64,000 nt of DNA from Brassica napus (Eukaryota > Streptophyta > Magnoliopsida > Brassicales > Brassicaceae), in NCBI RefSeq assembly GCF_020379485.1, contig NC_063450.1, positions 48,388,681-48,452,680 of the forward strand. Reading direction: 5' to 3'. Below the pieces are notes generated by a model. It was not told where the DNA came from. It searched no databases and worked only from the letters and a program-made list of their open reading frames with translations. Shown piece after piece: positions 46,701 through 58,534 of the stretch. A program made the translations under genes and the position numbers. Each line of letters opens with the position of its first letter. Within the stretch, counting starts at the first letter, position 1.

Positions 46701-49700
46701 TCCTGACCTTGTAAAATTTGGTACTTTGTTTTATATATAGAAAAGTTCAGTGAAAAAAAAAATGTTTGACACTGCTAAATCTTAGAACAAAAAAACTTTA
46801 AGAACATTTTTTAACTTATTGTGTACTGCACATTTTTTTGGTCAACCGTACTGCACATTTTTAAAAATCATTGTACTACACATTTTATCAAGCAAAGCCC
46901 CACTTTAAAATCGTTGCAGGTTATATAGACTAACAAGTCACTACACGTTGTAATATAAGAGCTGAAGATTATTTTTATTTGTAGCAAAAAATTCTCTTTC
47001 GAATTCCAGAATGTTTATTTGCTTAACAAAAAATCGGTGTAAGTTTTTCAAATCGTGAGATATTTGTGATCTAATCTATTAAAAGTGAAGTACAATTAGA
47101 TTTCAACCCTATCTTTATCCTATTAATTACAATGTTTGCCACTCAGTCTAAACTGAAAAAATTAAGTCTCAGCTAAACCTCATTTTCGGCAAAGCCCATT
47201 AACAACTTTTGCCAGAATTTAAAAAGCTGCATTAAAAGTGTTTGTGTTTTTCAAATTTAGTTCACATTAATTATTTGATGTTATCGCCGTCTCCCATGTG
47301 AGCGATGCCTGGAAATAGGCCTGGGACTTATTATCCGAGATCCGGATTCGATCCGAGATCCGCTCCAGATCCGCTCCGAAAATAGGATATCCGGGGTGCC
47401 CGGATCCGAATCCGGATAGTAAAATCTTGGATCCGTGCAAACCGAATCCGGATCCAGATATCATAATTTTTAGGTCCGGATATCCGGATCCGGATCCGTG
47501 TTTTTAAAATACACTAAATTTTTAAATTTTATTAATATTTATATTTGATATTTTAATATTTATACATGAATTAATCTTATAATACTATATTTTAGATTTT
47601 ACAATATTATAAACATATATAAATATATTTATAAATATTTAATTCATGTATTATATTAAAAAAATTAGTATTTTTTGTTAAAAAAATTATTTTTAATTAT
47701 TTTGACGGATCCGGATCCGGATCCGGATATCCGCGGATAATAGAATATCAAGATGGATATCTGAAACCCGGATATTCGGAAACCACGAATCCGGATCCGG
47801 ATATTAAATCCACGGATCCGACGGCTCCGGATCCGGATCCGGATACCCTAAATTTCCCGGATATCCGGATCCGTCCCAGGGCTACCTGGAAAGACTTTGG
47901 CAGAAATAAACTGAATTTTTAATTTTCTCGAAGGTGAAAAAGGCATATAAATATCTATTACTAGGCTTTAGCACAAGAAACTTAATGCTTACTTACTTGC
48001 TGGCATCTAAATCTAATGTTTGCTCTTGATAAAGGGACACGGATGAAGTTGATACTTTGATTATCAGTCTTGAGAATATTGAAATATGAAAACTCTGGAC
48101 ATTGACATCCTAAATGTTGTAAAGAGTTAGTTAATATTTTGTTTAGAAAAGTTAATATTTCCAAAAATCCACACTATACTATTCATTCAGTTACAAAAAA
48201 AAATGCAAAACAAAGTAATATAAATGATAAGATGATAAAATAGAAATAACATATTAATAAATTTCAAATTCGTAATTGATTAATGAATTGCATATTCAAG
48301 TAATCTATTAAGAGCATTCAAAATTTTGAATAATACCATTTTTGTCAACCTAAAATCACGCAATCACCTAATATAAAATGTGTTTATAACGTTGATCTAA
48401 CTGTTTTTAACGCTAATTAGTTAAGATGTGTATTGGTTATGTAAGTAGATTAGAGTTTCTTTCAAAAAAAGTAGTTTAGAGTTAAAGTCAAAGCATCTAT
48501 AATTGTATGAAGTTAAAGCCTATGTTTATATTAAATATTTCAAACTGATGTACAATAATTTAATATGTTAACTATAAAGGCTATATATATATATATATAT
48601 ATTTCACTTTACATTTTTTTGTAAAAATAATAGACCAAGTGCTTCGAAAAATTATGTTATAATGTAAATATAAACATTTTTTACAAAAATATATTAAATA
48701 ATTATCATATCAACATAATTAACAAAAATATATTTGAATTATAAAAACAAAAAAGATTTGTAAGTAATTACTGAAATTTATAAAATATTATATAATAATT
48801 AAATTATAAACTGTGCAAAAAAACAATTATCAGCATTAATATTACCTTAATTCTAAAATTGTTTATTTATGCTTTTTAAGTGTTGTGTATTCCTTATTTA
48901 TTTCCATTATAAAGTAAACTGAGAGATACATAAATTTGAAAAAGATAAAAATTATTTTCCATAAAATATTTGTTTTAGAAAATTAATGTGTTAGTATACA
49001 CAAACATATTAAATGGTTAAAATTATAAACAAATACAATATAAAAATGTTCCTTGTAGTAAAAATGATCAAATTTATTTAGTTGTCATTTTGATTTTTTT
49101 TTTTTGGCTCAACTTCAACTTTATATTGACCAATTGTGGAATACAAGATTACAACCTCTCCGAGATTTTAACCCCACACACATTACCTGGATTTAGTGTC
49201 ACCAAGGATCACATAGATGGATACTACGCTCCCAATCTAATCCGGCATTGTATTTTACTCTACGATGAGGTCGAGTTCATCCCACTACCCGGAATAAACC
49301 GTCTCTTAGACCCCTAATTCGACTTCGAGATACAACGACAATAATTATAACACAAAAGAAAAAGGAAATCACAATCGGTACTAATCTAAAACCAGAATAA
49401 TGGTCTCCTAATGATTCGAATTCAGTTCGTGTACCACGGTATCAACACCATAAGGCGCATTCCGACTTGAGCTTCTCTTCCTTCCGGCCATCACTATCTG
49501 TCTTAGCCTAAAACCGAACACGAGTCCGGAATGAAAAGCGACCTGGATTACGGCTTCGTGAAACGGGAAAACTAAGACGCGGCTTCAAAAAGTGTGTAGT
49601 TCCTACCACCGGAGCGACCAAACAGACCGTCACCGGCGCTGGGATGTAGCAACTCCACCGCGTTTTGCCAGCAAAGTCCCCTCCTCTGGTCGACAACTCC

Positions 49701-51258
49701 ATTGTTGAAAGACCTTGCCACGCGTTGCCTCCGGAATCCAAAGGATAAACCCCTTTCTGCCGTCTGTTCACACCACTCCTCCAGCAATCTCACCGCCACG
49801 AGGGGAAGTAGATCCGAGGTGGAGAAGACGTCTACGCCGAGTCACGCGCCGTTTCCGTGAAGATTTCGTCATAGATCTCAAAAATGGAAAACCGGATCTG
49901 ACATGAATCTTCGGTCTAAAAGCCGACTTTCATCACCTTCGACCTTCCTTGCGTCTTGCCACCTGTCCATAGAGAGCCGGTATCTGCCTCCGTCTGTCGC
50001 AAAGGACTCTTTGGAAGAAGATCTCAGACAGTCACAGAAAGGCGAACATCTCGACTTAGGATAGAGAGGAGAGGGTGAGAGCAAAGAAAAAAGGAGATTA
50101 GGGGGAAGGGGGCGCCTCCGGCTCGCCAGATGCGGCAACCGGAGCTAGGGTTTGCTTTTGTTGATGTTGTCTCTTAGAAAAAAGAGAGAGCGATGAGAAA
50201 GAGGGGTTGTCATTTTGATTAGTTTAGCATCTAACGACAATATAAACAACCAACACATTTATAAATATTTATAATCTATCTATAAATTATAACTAGATCA
50301 TAATATTATCTATTACGAGTAAAAAAACAGCTGCATATATAACGGAAGCAGCTGCATATATAACGTGAAGTTTATATCCCTAAAAGAATACTATCTTCTG
50401 AATTATAAGTTCCTGAGAGGTTACCATTGTTAATAATTTAAATAATGACTTTAGTATTCCTGAAAAATTCTCAAAATTAAAGGTTTAACGCCAAATTAAA
50501 TTATTATCTCCTTAGATATGCTAACAAGTTTTCATCAAAATATAATTATTCAGCGCAATGACAAAATCGGAACCATCGACCAGAAGAAAAAGGCCGGGCA
50601 CAGTTTTTCTTGCTAAATTTCATTATTTTAAGTTTTTTAACCCACTAAATTCACAACTTCGTTTTCCTGGTCAAACAGAAACACTCTACTTAAAGTTTTA
50701 AACTAAGCTATAACTCTTATTTGATCAAAAAAAGAAGAAGCTATAACTCTTAAAATTTACTAATAAAATAACAAGCCAAACGACAAAAATGTAACCGTAA
50801 CTAATACTCTTACCTATTATCCTGATAAAAATGCGACAAATTGCCACGTTTAACATTATTCAGCAACGAGCAAAGAAAAGAAAAGTAACTAATAAAATCA
50901 ACATGTTTCCACCACTCTACACATAAAAAAGCCAACGTACCATGAGGCCATAGACGAGACTAAAGCAGCTATTTCCGATGGAAGCAGCGGCGAGTTCGTG
51001 GCTTCCGATATGTCCGGCGAAGATTCGAGCAGAGATACTCATTCCGCTGTTGACTATATAGACAAGTATCGCCGGAAGTGCTAACCTGAGAAGTATTTTC
51101 AGTTCTATACATGCGCCTAAGTAGACGCGCCTCGGGTACGGAAGGCTATTCTCCGTTAAAAGGCTCTCGAGTCCGACGTCCGAGGGTGGTGGTTTTTGGT
51201 CCACCAATGGTCGTTGGAGATCGGTTCTCTCCGTGGTCTGCTCATTTGACGCGTCCAT
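43722..51258 (-). CDS. MATE (DTX) efflux transporter, tandem copy 3 with a transposon-filled first intron
   Basis: Seven exons on the minus strand: 51258-50941, 45377-44746, 44666-44610, 44525-44287, 44187-44069, 43982-43896 and 43781-43722, total 1512 nt, 503 residues. I start at [20 protein letters not shown] (51258) by alignment with copies 1 and 2; an in-frame ATG at 51279 would add seven residues. Landmarks are LYG-type family blocks [60 protein letters not shown] and [11 protein letters not shown], with the C-terminus [13 protein letters not shown]. The frame and joins are intact. Intron 1 spans 45378-50940 (5.56 kb) against 1.1 and 1.9 kb in the other copies, because it contains two retroposons and a hAT MITE. 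Whether it is still spliced correctly is untested. Confidence 0.9.
45844..46760 (+). mobile_element. Poly(A) retroposon with 14-bp TSD, in MATE3 intron 1
   Basis: Flanked by AATGTTTGACACTG at 45830-45843 and 46761-46774. The 3' end is AAAAGTTCAGTG plus an A run. The body has a CT-rich head, GGCTTTTGTC and TCCGGCG words, and a TTTGGGC-rich tail, as in the element at 2957-3812. Variable-length TSD plus poly(A) indicates LINE-driven insertion. No reverse transcriptase is seen, so it is non-autonomous. Confidence 0.78.
47075..47110 (+). mobile_element. Possible Helitron 5' end
   Basis: TCTATTAAAAGTGAAGTACA preceded by A resembles Helitron 5' termini. No partner 3' end was found, so this is weak. 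Confidence 0.25.
47316..47884. mobile_element. hAT-type MITE with 8-bp TSD, in MATE3 intron 1
   Basis: The termini are TAGGCCTGGGAC and, inverted, TAGCCCTGGGAC (11 of 12 match). The direct repeat CCTGGAAA (47308-47315 and 47885-47892) is exactly 8 bp, the hAT signature. Both subterminal regions are dense in GGATCC, CCGGAT and ATCCGGAT words (about 47340-47500 and 47700-47870), giving the element strong self-complementarity. The middle is AT-rich and non-coding. Length 569 bp. Its terminal motif is shared with the hAT transposon ending at 2956. Confidence 0.9.
47893..49080. other. MATE3 intron 1 sequence, no gene
   Basis: AT-rich intron DNA with a TA microsatellite at about 48584-48601. Nothing else is supported. 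Confidence 0.35.
49096..50205 (-). mobile_element. Poly(A) retroposon with 15-bp TSD, in MATE3 intron 1
   Basis: The direct repeat GTTGTCATTTTGATT lies at 49081-49095 and 50206-50220. The minus-strand 3' end is an A run (T run at 49096-49105 on the plus strand). The minus-strand 5' head is CT-rich (CCTCTTTCTCATCGCTCTCT), and GC-rich sequence with CCGG words follows. Length 1110 bp. Short open frames occur but none resembles a known protein. Probably a non-autonomous LINE-type insertion. Confidence 0.78.
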
Positions 51259-52372
51259 TAGGCTTCTAATTATCAACAAAAGTTAGGAAAGGGTTTGGTT
51301 ATATAAAAACTGAGAAGGAAATTGAGTGGAGATGTGTGGCTTGATAGGGGTGTGGATTTCTGAAACGATGAAGATTCGAAAAAGAAAACCTTTTGTGTAT
51401 AGTTAGGGATTGGACACATGTATATAAATTGCCACGTTCAACATTATTTCTGAAGTAAGTGTGTTTTGGAAAATTCTTGTATAAATAAATAAATAACAAA
51501 AATAAAGTGGGTATTGGAAAATAAGTGTTTGTATTTCTTTTTCCTTGTTTTTTTTGTTTTGAAAAATGAACTATGAGACTTTAAAGAGAGGACGGCATGA
51601 AGCCCCGGGATGGGTGGGATCCATGAATAAACGACAATACAAATAGTGTAGATTATTAAGATAAATGTATAATTTACTTACAAATTCGAACAAAGTAATA
51701 TTGATCGATAAAAAGTACAAAGGATTAGTAAACAAAATTCACAGAAAACGTGTATTAACTGAACTGATTCTATTAATAAAAATACTAAATTTCAATGTTG
51801 AGAATTTCTTTAACCAATTAACCGGTTTATCTCATTTGACTAATTAACCTTATCACACTTTTTGTTGTTGTTTGAGTTAGTTAAAAACACATAGGATTTG
51901 GTTACTCAGTTCTCTTTCGGTATATCTGGGGAGATGATGACAATCTCAACGATTCACTAGTATCAAGTGTATACAAGAGCTTCTTTATACAACAACCTCT
52001 ATATTTCTCTGATCATCTAGAGACAACACATCAATAAATGCTAAAACTTGAGTTTACTAAATCTGTGTGTGTAGGAGATGAAATCCACAATCCAAAGAAG
52101 AAGAAACAGTCTGAGACTCCCTTTGTTTTTCCTCAATTTTTTGTAGATATTCCTTCAAATTTTCCTCTTTGCTTTTGCTTCTCTCTTTTACTAATTTCTT
52201 TTTTGTCAAATAAGTGTTATGGATGGTAGGAAGCAAATAATTAGGTTTAAAAAGTATTTACGGTGTCTCTCTAAATTCTTACACTAATGGGTTTTCGACC
52301 ACTTAGATCAAAAATAACAGATTTTTTTAGGCCTATTGGACTTCGACCAATAAAACATTTACAAAATAGTAT
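51259..52372. other. Upstream region of MATE gene 3
   Basis: AT-rich promoter side of MATE gene 3. AATAAATAAATAA lies at 51485-51497. No gene or clear regulatory site. Confidence 0.3.
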
Positions 52373-52377
52373 CCATC

Positions 52378-52721
52378 TGTTATAAATCATGGAGTGGATT
52401 GCCATTAACCAGACCCGGTCCAAGACCGGCCCAATACCTAGAAGATAGAGGGACGGACGAAGCCTAGAGAGAGGAGAGAGAGAGCCGACTTCAGGAGAGA
52501 GAAAGACGGCCACAAAGCTTAGAGAAAAGGAAACCCTTTCCTTTTCTTAGTAGACGTTATCTTTCCATGATTATGTTTTAGTAGTTTTCCTATTTACTGT
52601 TGGATTAGGATATGTACACTTTCCTTTTCTCTTTATCTTGTAATCCTTATATAAAGGAACCCCCATTGTTCATTAATAATAAAACAGAAATATTCAGTCT
52701 CTAAACTCTCTATTTACAACA
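52378..52721 (+). repeat. 5' LTR
   Basis: 344 bp from TGTTATAAATC to TTACAACA. Contains a TATATAAAGG box near 52646 and AATAATAAAACA downstream, plausible promoter and polyadenylation signals. Confidence 0.93.
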
Positions 52722-54295
52722 CGTTATCAGCACGATAGACTCCAAAACCCTGAGACAAAACCTAACCTAAAATCCATCACACATAAACCCTAAAACAGGC
52801 GCAACTTAAAATCGATCTATCTCTCAAACTCCGAGGAACCAGATGACGAGCCACATATCAAATTGAAGCTCTTGACGAGGCTAATCCATCAGCGCAAACC
52901 GTTCATTGATCCGATCTCCGACGCGCACACACTCGCAGAAACAATACTCGGCGCTGTCTTGGTCTTTTGGAACCCTAATTCCGAAAAACCCCAAATTATT
53001 CTTGCTTGCGTTCCGGCTTACAAACACCCGATCAGCTCCAGCCCTAAGGTGTTCCTGATCCTAGACGACCTCAATTTCCAGCCAGCCTGAGTTCCCAATC
53101 AACCCGCTCGCGAACTCAAGAAGAAGACGCGTCCGACGACATCCGCGACCAGACGCCAAAACCATCCGATCCCGATCAGACGCGTCTCGCCTCAGCACGC
53201 GATTGTTCCAGCTCGTCCCATCTCGTGTTCGATCGAGGTTCTCTTGGTGGTCCGGGTTCTACAATCTGCAAAACAAAGGTAATCCTAATTCTGAGAACAT
53301 GAATTGAACATGGTTGTTTTGTAAAGATTGAAACCCTAAAATCAGAACTCAAAAGATGAAAGCCATAGGAAAAATAGATCAAACCCTAAAGAGTAAATCG
53401 GAGCTCGAATAAGTCCGATCTCCTAAACCATAATTCGAGATTGATCCATTGATCAATTAAAATCAAAGTCTTAATGATTTTGAATCTCAAATCAAATCCC
53501 CTTGATCAAAGATCAAAGTTTTTCGAAATCCCCTAAAAACCCTAATTTTGGAAAAATCGGTTTTAAATTGTTTGATTTGAACTTTGATTGTTTGATCACC
53601 TAGAGCTATTGATAGGATTGTTTAAATTCGAATCTAAATCACTCAAACTGAAACCCTAAAAAGTTTAAATTCGGTTTTAAAATGTCTTTGTTTGATGATT
53701 GATGATCTGAGATGTTAGGATTGATAGATTGATTAATAGATCTAATCTCAAGATTCGAAATCCTTAAGGCCTTGAAACCCTTAATCTTGATTGATATTCC
53801 TAAAGGCCTTGAAACCTTAAATCTCTCATTACTTAAAGATTGATAGATTGATTTAAAAAATTTACATATTGAATGAGAGTTAGGTTGCTAGATCATTTAT
53901 TTCTATAACTTAATAGATATACAACTAAGAAATAGAATTGAATCTAGATCCTATTTAGTATATGACCGTGTGGCCTAATGCACTGCTCACACTTGCGGCC
54001 GTGTGCCCTTGATTGATTAAAAGCCGTGTGGCTTAGTGAATATCAAAGTGACCGTGTTGTCTAGTATCCGGATGGTTATATAAACCGGATTGCATTATGA
54101 TCCGATCCTTAAGATCGTTGTATCACATAATAGTCATGAGGTACAAACATCACAATGCAAAGCCATATGGCCTAAGCATCATATTGCAAAGCCGTGTGGC
54201 TTAAAGTATTATAGATAATACTTATGAAATCATATGCACTGATTATTTAAATTAGTTACAAGAATTCTAAATCATGAATTTATTGATGATTTCAG
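52722..54295 (+). other. Long leader of the Copia element
   Basis: Untranslated-looking sequence with many AACCCTAA-type words and, at 53960-54210, repeated GCCGTGTGGC(C/T)TAA motifs. No coding frame. Confidence 0.5.
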
Positions 54296-54979
54296 ATGTC
54301 GAGATTTGAGCCTTCGGATTATGCTGCCCTAGATATCTCTGGAGATAATTATCCAGAATGAGAAATGAACACTTCAATTGCCCTGAAGTCTAGAGGACTT
54401 GGGAAATGTATCATTGAAAGAAATGATGAAATTGAAAGTGAAAAGCATAGAGCCATAACAATTATGCGCTATCATCTCACTGAGGAACTGAGAAATAAGT
54501 ATGAAGATATTGAGGATCCTTATGATCTCTGGATAAAACTAAAATCCATATACTCAATGGAATTATGGCGAAAAGCCATGAATGATTGGAAGATACTCAG
54601 GTTCCAGGATTTTAAATCCGTGGAAGAATACGATTCTGCTCTAATGAAAATCGCCCATAGTCTTGAACTATGTGATGAAGTGGTTACAGATAATGATCTA
54701 CTGTATAAAACATATTCCACATTCCATCCAAAGGATTGGTTGCTATCATATACATCTAAGGTTTTCACAACCTATAATGATCTATTGTCATACATATTGG
54801 CAACTGAGCAAAGAAAGCAGAAAGTTAAAGATACCATTGACAGATTTGAGAAACTTCAGAAAAGATGCATTGAGCAACAAAACAGTGAGATGAGATATCC
54901 TGAGGCATTGGATCAGGATGAATCCAAGAAAGCCGTGTGGAGTAATATAGATTGTGAGGCCGGCTTATACATTGACTAA
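54296..54979 (+). pseudogene. Copia gag (UBN2-type) with in-frame stop
   Basis: ATG at 54296 gives MSRFEPSDYAALDISGDNYP then E and a TGA at 54359-54361 where a Trp codon is expected, followed by EMNTSIALKSRGLGKCIIER. The frame is then open to 54979: HRAITIMRYHLTEELRNKYE, EDPYDLWIKLKSIYSMELWR, FQDFKSVEEYDSALMKIAHS and LLSYILATEQRKQK. These are typical gag-polypeptide blocks of plant Copia elements. The usual zinc knuckle and protease do not follow. The product would form the capsid of the retrotransposon particle. Confidence 0.83.
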
Positions 54980-57900
54980 AGAAAGATCTCGACATGATAA
55001 TTTTATTTTAAGTCTATGATTTTGTGATTTGCTTTTGACCTACTTGATGATTCACGATTTATATATATATATAAAAGAGTTTGCTTTGATTTCATTATAT
55101 CTTGCCTGGTCTTACTTGAACATATGAATGTTTTTACTGATAAAGAGTTGCCTAAAAGGCATAAAACCAAGTAAGAAATCATGAATGGGTATAGTAAGCA
55201 TAGTAAAGAAACTATGGCTAAGGCATTACCTTAAAAGGCATTATACACACCCAAAAGAACATGTGACCCATTGAAGTTATAATGTATGGTTTCCAAGTAG
55301 AAACAATGGGTAAGGAAGGAAACAAGTTCCTTTAGATTTTAAGAAGAAAAACGCCTAAGACCTTGAAAGAAATTGGTCGAGACTATACCGATGATTTCTA
55401 CTGATCAAAACTATGCTACATATCAGTATGATAAAGATGCAAGAGATGTGGTAACCATATTGAGATAACACCACGAAATTTTACATTATATGGCATGATA
55501 GGATTAGCCATCCTAAAAGTCTAAACTTGATGCAAAGATTGAAAAGGCACAGAGTTATCCCGTAAAATATCTCACGTTGTGAAACATGTACACAAAGGGA
55601 AACTCATTAGGCTTAATTGTCCCAAGCACCACAACCTTATAGTATGGTCATGAGGGGGGGAGAGGATAAACCCATGATCAATACTACAAGTTCGTGTACC
55701 ACTATGGTCTAAGACCATGTTATATGGCTCGGTCATTACTCGGCCATAAAGGACCATTCCTCGGCCGTAGAGGCCATGATACAAACGGCCAAACCAAAGA
55801 GGCCATTACCCGGCTGAAGAGACCATGAGAATAAACGGCTCGGCCGTGACTTGGTCGTGACTTGGCCGCATAGTGCAGGCTTGGCCGCACACAATCCATT
55901 ACCTATAAAGGTTTGGCCAAGTAAGCCATTACCTATAAAGGTTCGGCCATGTAAGCCATTATCTATAAGACTAAGATTCTAAAGTCTATAAGCTTGGAGA
56001 CATGATGTTTTACATGTATAGAATGATAATATGATCATATGCATCAGGCCATATAAGTGAGCATAGATATTCTCATCTCAGATTGAATACGGGTCATAAA
56101 ACCAGACATACACCATCTTAATTGATTTTGAATAAACCACCACATACATACATGTGCCGTCTAAGATGGAACCTCAGAAGAGGATTGGGAATATATAAGA
56201 ATAAGATCTTTTCCACGAAATCAAAAGGACCGAGAGCCAAAAACATGGGTGATCAAATAGTGGCCAGGTACGGATTGCATGAAACAAATGAATCCGAATA
56301 TTAAAGGAGAAAGATTATAAGCTGGATAAAGAATGTTAAAAGTACAAATGGTTTTTAACCATCATTGTCTTGGCAAAGATTCTCGGACTATACATTATGA
56401 TTTAAGACGTCCAAAGAAAGATTATATAAAGCTAGCTAATTGAGAAGCTAATCAAAATGCCAGACACTGACCCGAGAAATGACTACCCAGCTTAGCACCA
56501 AATGAATGTCCTAGAAGAGACATAATCAAGTTGCTATAGAGTCTATACAAGATAGACCAAGTGTTCCATAAGATAAAGGAATCTCGGATAGAGAAATGGT
56601 GCATAGAATACAGATCCGAGATTATAAAAGAAACCATACCAGACATTGAGAAAAGGCTGCGCAGCTACACATCTAAGGTACCAAACCATGTAGTCTTGGG
56701 ACGCCAAGCTACTAGGTAATAAAGGTCCTGGATAATAAGATCTCAAATCTATAGATCATGTCTGGAACATAATGGAACCACATGAAAGTGTCGATACACA
56801 CACACATTTGTATAAAGATACATAAAGTTATAGCACTTGAACATAAAGAGATAAGCGAGAATCATGAACCCACGAATGAGTACTCATACAATCATAAGAG
56901 ATCATAGAGATTAGAAAAGATAAAACGTGGAGGTTCAAAGTATCTAAAAGAGAGATGGGTGTATTGGCCATATACATATACAGAAACGCCATCTGATAAA
57001 CCAGTGAAATAGATGGATCTTGTGAGATAAAGAAACCGTGAGAGAAGACACATGATCACGAGGTCTAGAGTGTTCATGTTTCCTAATAACAACATTAGAT
57101 CATAGCTTGTTACACAAGGTACTCACAGAGATCAAAGGAACAGATTATAAAGAGATAAACTCCTATGTGGTGGATGCTGCTACAGATTTTCGAAATTGAA
57201 AATGGTCTGGTCATAAGAAAGATATTAGATACAAATGATGTAGTAAGCAGCATATGGATCACTGGATAAGATGAAAGAACAGCTTCGTTCCTAAGCTGAT
57301 TCATGGACTGAAACCTAAAGCAGCTGTATATAGTATGTAAAAGAAATTGATCACGCATGATCATTGATCTTGGAGTTGTATAAAAGACAATCCAATACAG
57401 TCCATATACTTGAAATTCCTTGTGATTATACTAAACCTAAAAGAGGCATAGAATAAATCTATATGGGTGTCCAGCTAAATGTGTCCGACCCTCTGGCTAA
57501 AGGCGTCCAGCACTCCGGCTAAAAACGTCCGGCCCATCGGCTAAAAGGCATCCGGCCCTTATCCCTTGATCACGGACTAGTAGAAACAAAAGATCAACCA
57601 TCAGGTTGCAATCCGACATCAGATCCCCTAAGTAAAGATCCGGCATAGCAGAACGGTCTGCTGCCGTATAAACTCCACAAGGAAAGTAGTGGACACTTAT
57701 AGACGAGGTCTATGACCCGGTCATGATTCGGCCAGATTGATACATGGTCGATGGTAACCATAAATCGCCAAAGTAAAGAGCAGTTGATAGTAGACGATCA
57801 CGTCTAGACTATGGACATATGCAAACACGATTTGCAAAGACCCAATAGTGATCTCGTGATTCACATTGCTTAGCACATATGCTTTACCGGGACACTCGAT

Positions 57901-58182
57901 GTCAAAGGACATGAGAAACGACCTAAGAAGTCGAAGTGGTCTAATTACGGTTCAGTAATGAAACTGGCCGATTACTCTCATCCTATACATACAGGAGATA
58001 TTACGCACCAAGATGCGTAGAATGTAGAACCTACAGTGAGGTTCACATCAGGGGGAGTAGTGCGTGTTGTACTCTTTTTCCTTCATCATGGTTTTGTCCC
58101 ACTGGGTTTTCCTGATAAGGTTTTAATGAGGCAACATGAAGCGTACTACGAATCCTGTATGGTTATGGCATTCAAGGGGGAG
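54980..58182 (+). other. Degenerate interior of the Copia element
   Basis: No pol frame. 55730-55960 is rich in GGCCATTACC and TTCGGCC / CTCGGCCGT words, and 57475-57560 has a short imperfect repeat around GTCCGGCCCATCGGCTAAAA. The last part (58040-58180: GGGGGAGTAGTGCGTGTTGT, CTCTTTTTCCTTCATCATGG) is the conserved pre-LTR segment of this Copia group. Confidence 0.6.
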
Positions 58183-58529
58183 TGTTATAAATCATGGAGT
58201 GGATTGCCATTAACCAGGTCCGGTCCAAGACCGGCCCAATACCTAGAAGATATAGGGACGGCCGAAGCCTAGAGAGAAGAGAGAGAGAGAGCCGACTTCA
58301 GGAGAGAGAAAGACGGTCACAAAGCTTAGAGAAAAGGAAACCCTTTCCTTTTCTTAGTAGATGTAATCTTTCCATGATTATGTTTTAGTAGTTTTCCTAT
58401 TTCCTGTTGGATTAGGATATGTACATTTTCCTTTTCTCTTTATCTTGTAATCCTTATATAAAGGAACCCCCATTGTTCATTAATAATAACACAGAAATAT
58501 TCGGTCTCTAAACTCTCTATTTTACAACA
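58183..58529 (+). repeat. 3' LTR
   Basis: 347 bp, nearly the same as the 5' LTR with about a dozen substitutions and small indels, followed by the TSD CCATC. Confidence 0.93.
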
Positions 58530-58534
58530 CCATC

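Larger units (their letters stand above)
52378..58529 (+). mobile_element. Copia-type LTR retrotransposon, complete ends, coding-defective
   Basis: Two LTRs (52378-52721 and 58183-58529) start TGTTATAAATC and end TTACAACA, with the 5-bp target duplication CCATC at 52373-52377 and 58530-58534. After the 5' LTR comes CGTTATCAGCACGA, the primer-binding region seen in many Brassicaceae Copia elements. Before the 3' LTR lies a purine tract (AAGGGGGAG). The interior (5.5 kb) has a gag remnant at 54296-54979, but no integrase, reverse transcriptase or RNase H frame is visible. The LTRs differ at roughly a dozen positions, so the insertion is not very recent. Confidence 0.92.

Noticed and set aside
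49508..50138. Several minus-strand open frames of 75-87 residues
   Set aside because: Inside the antisense retroposon, overlapping each other in different frames, with no recognised domain.
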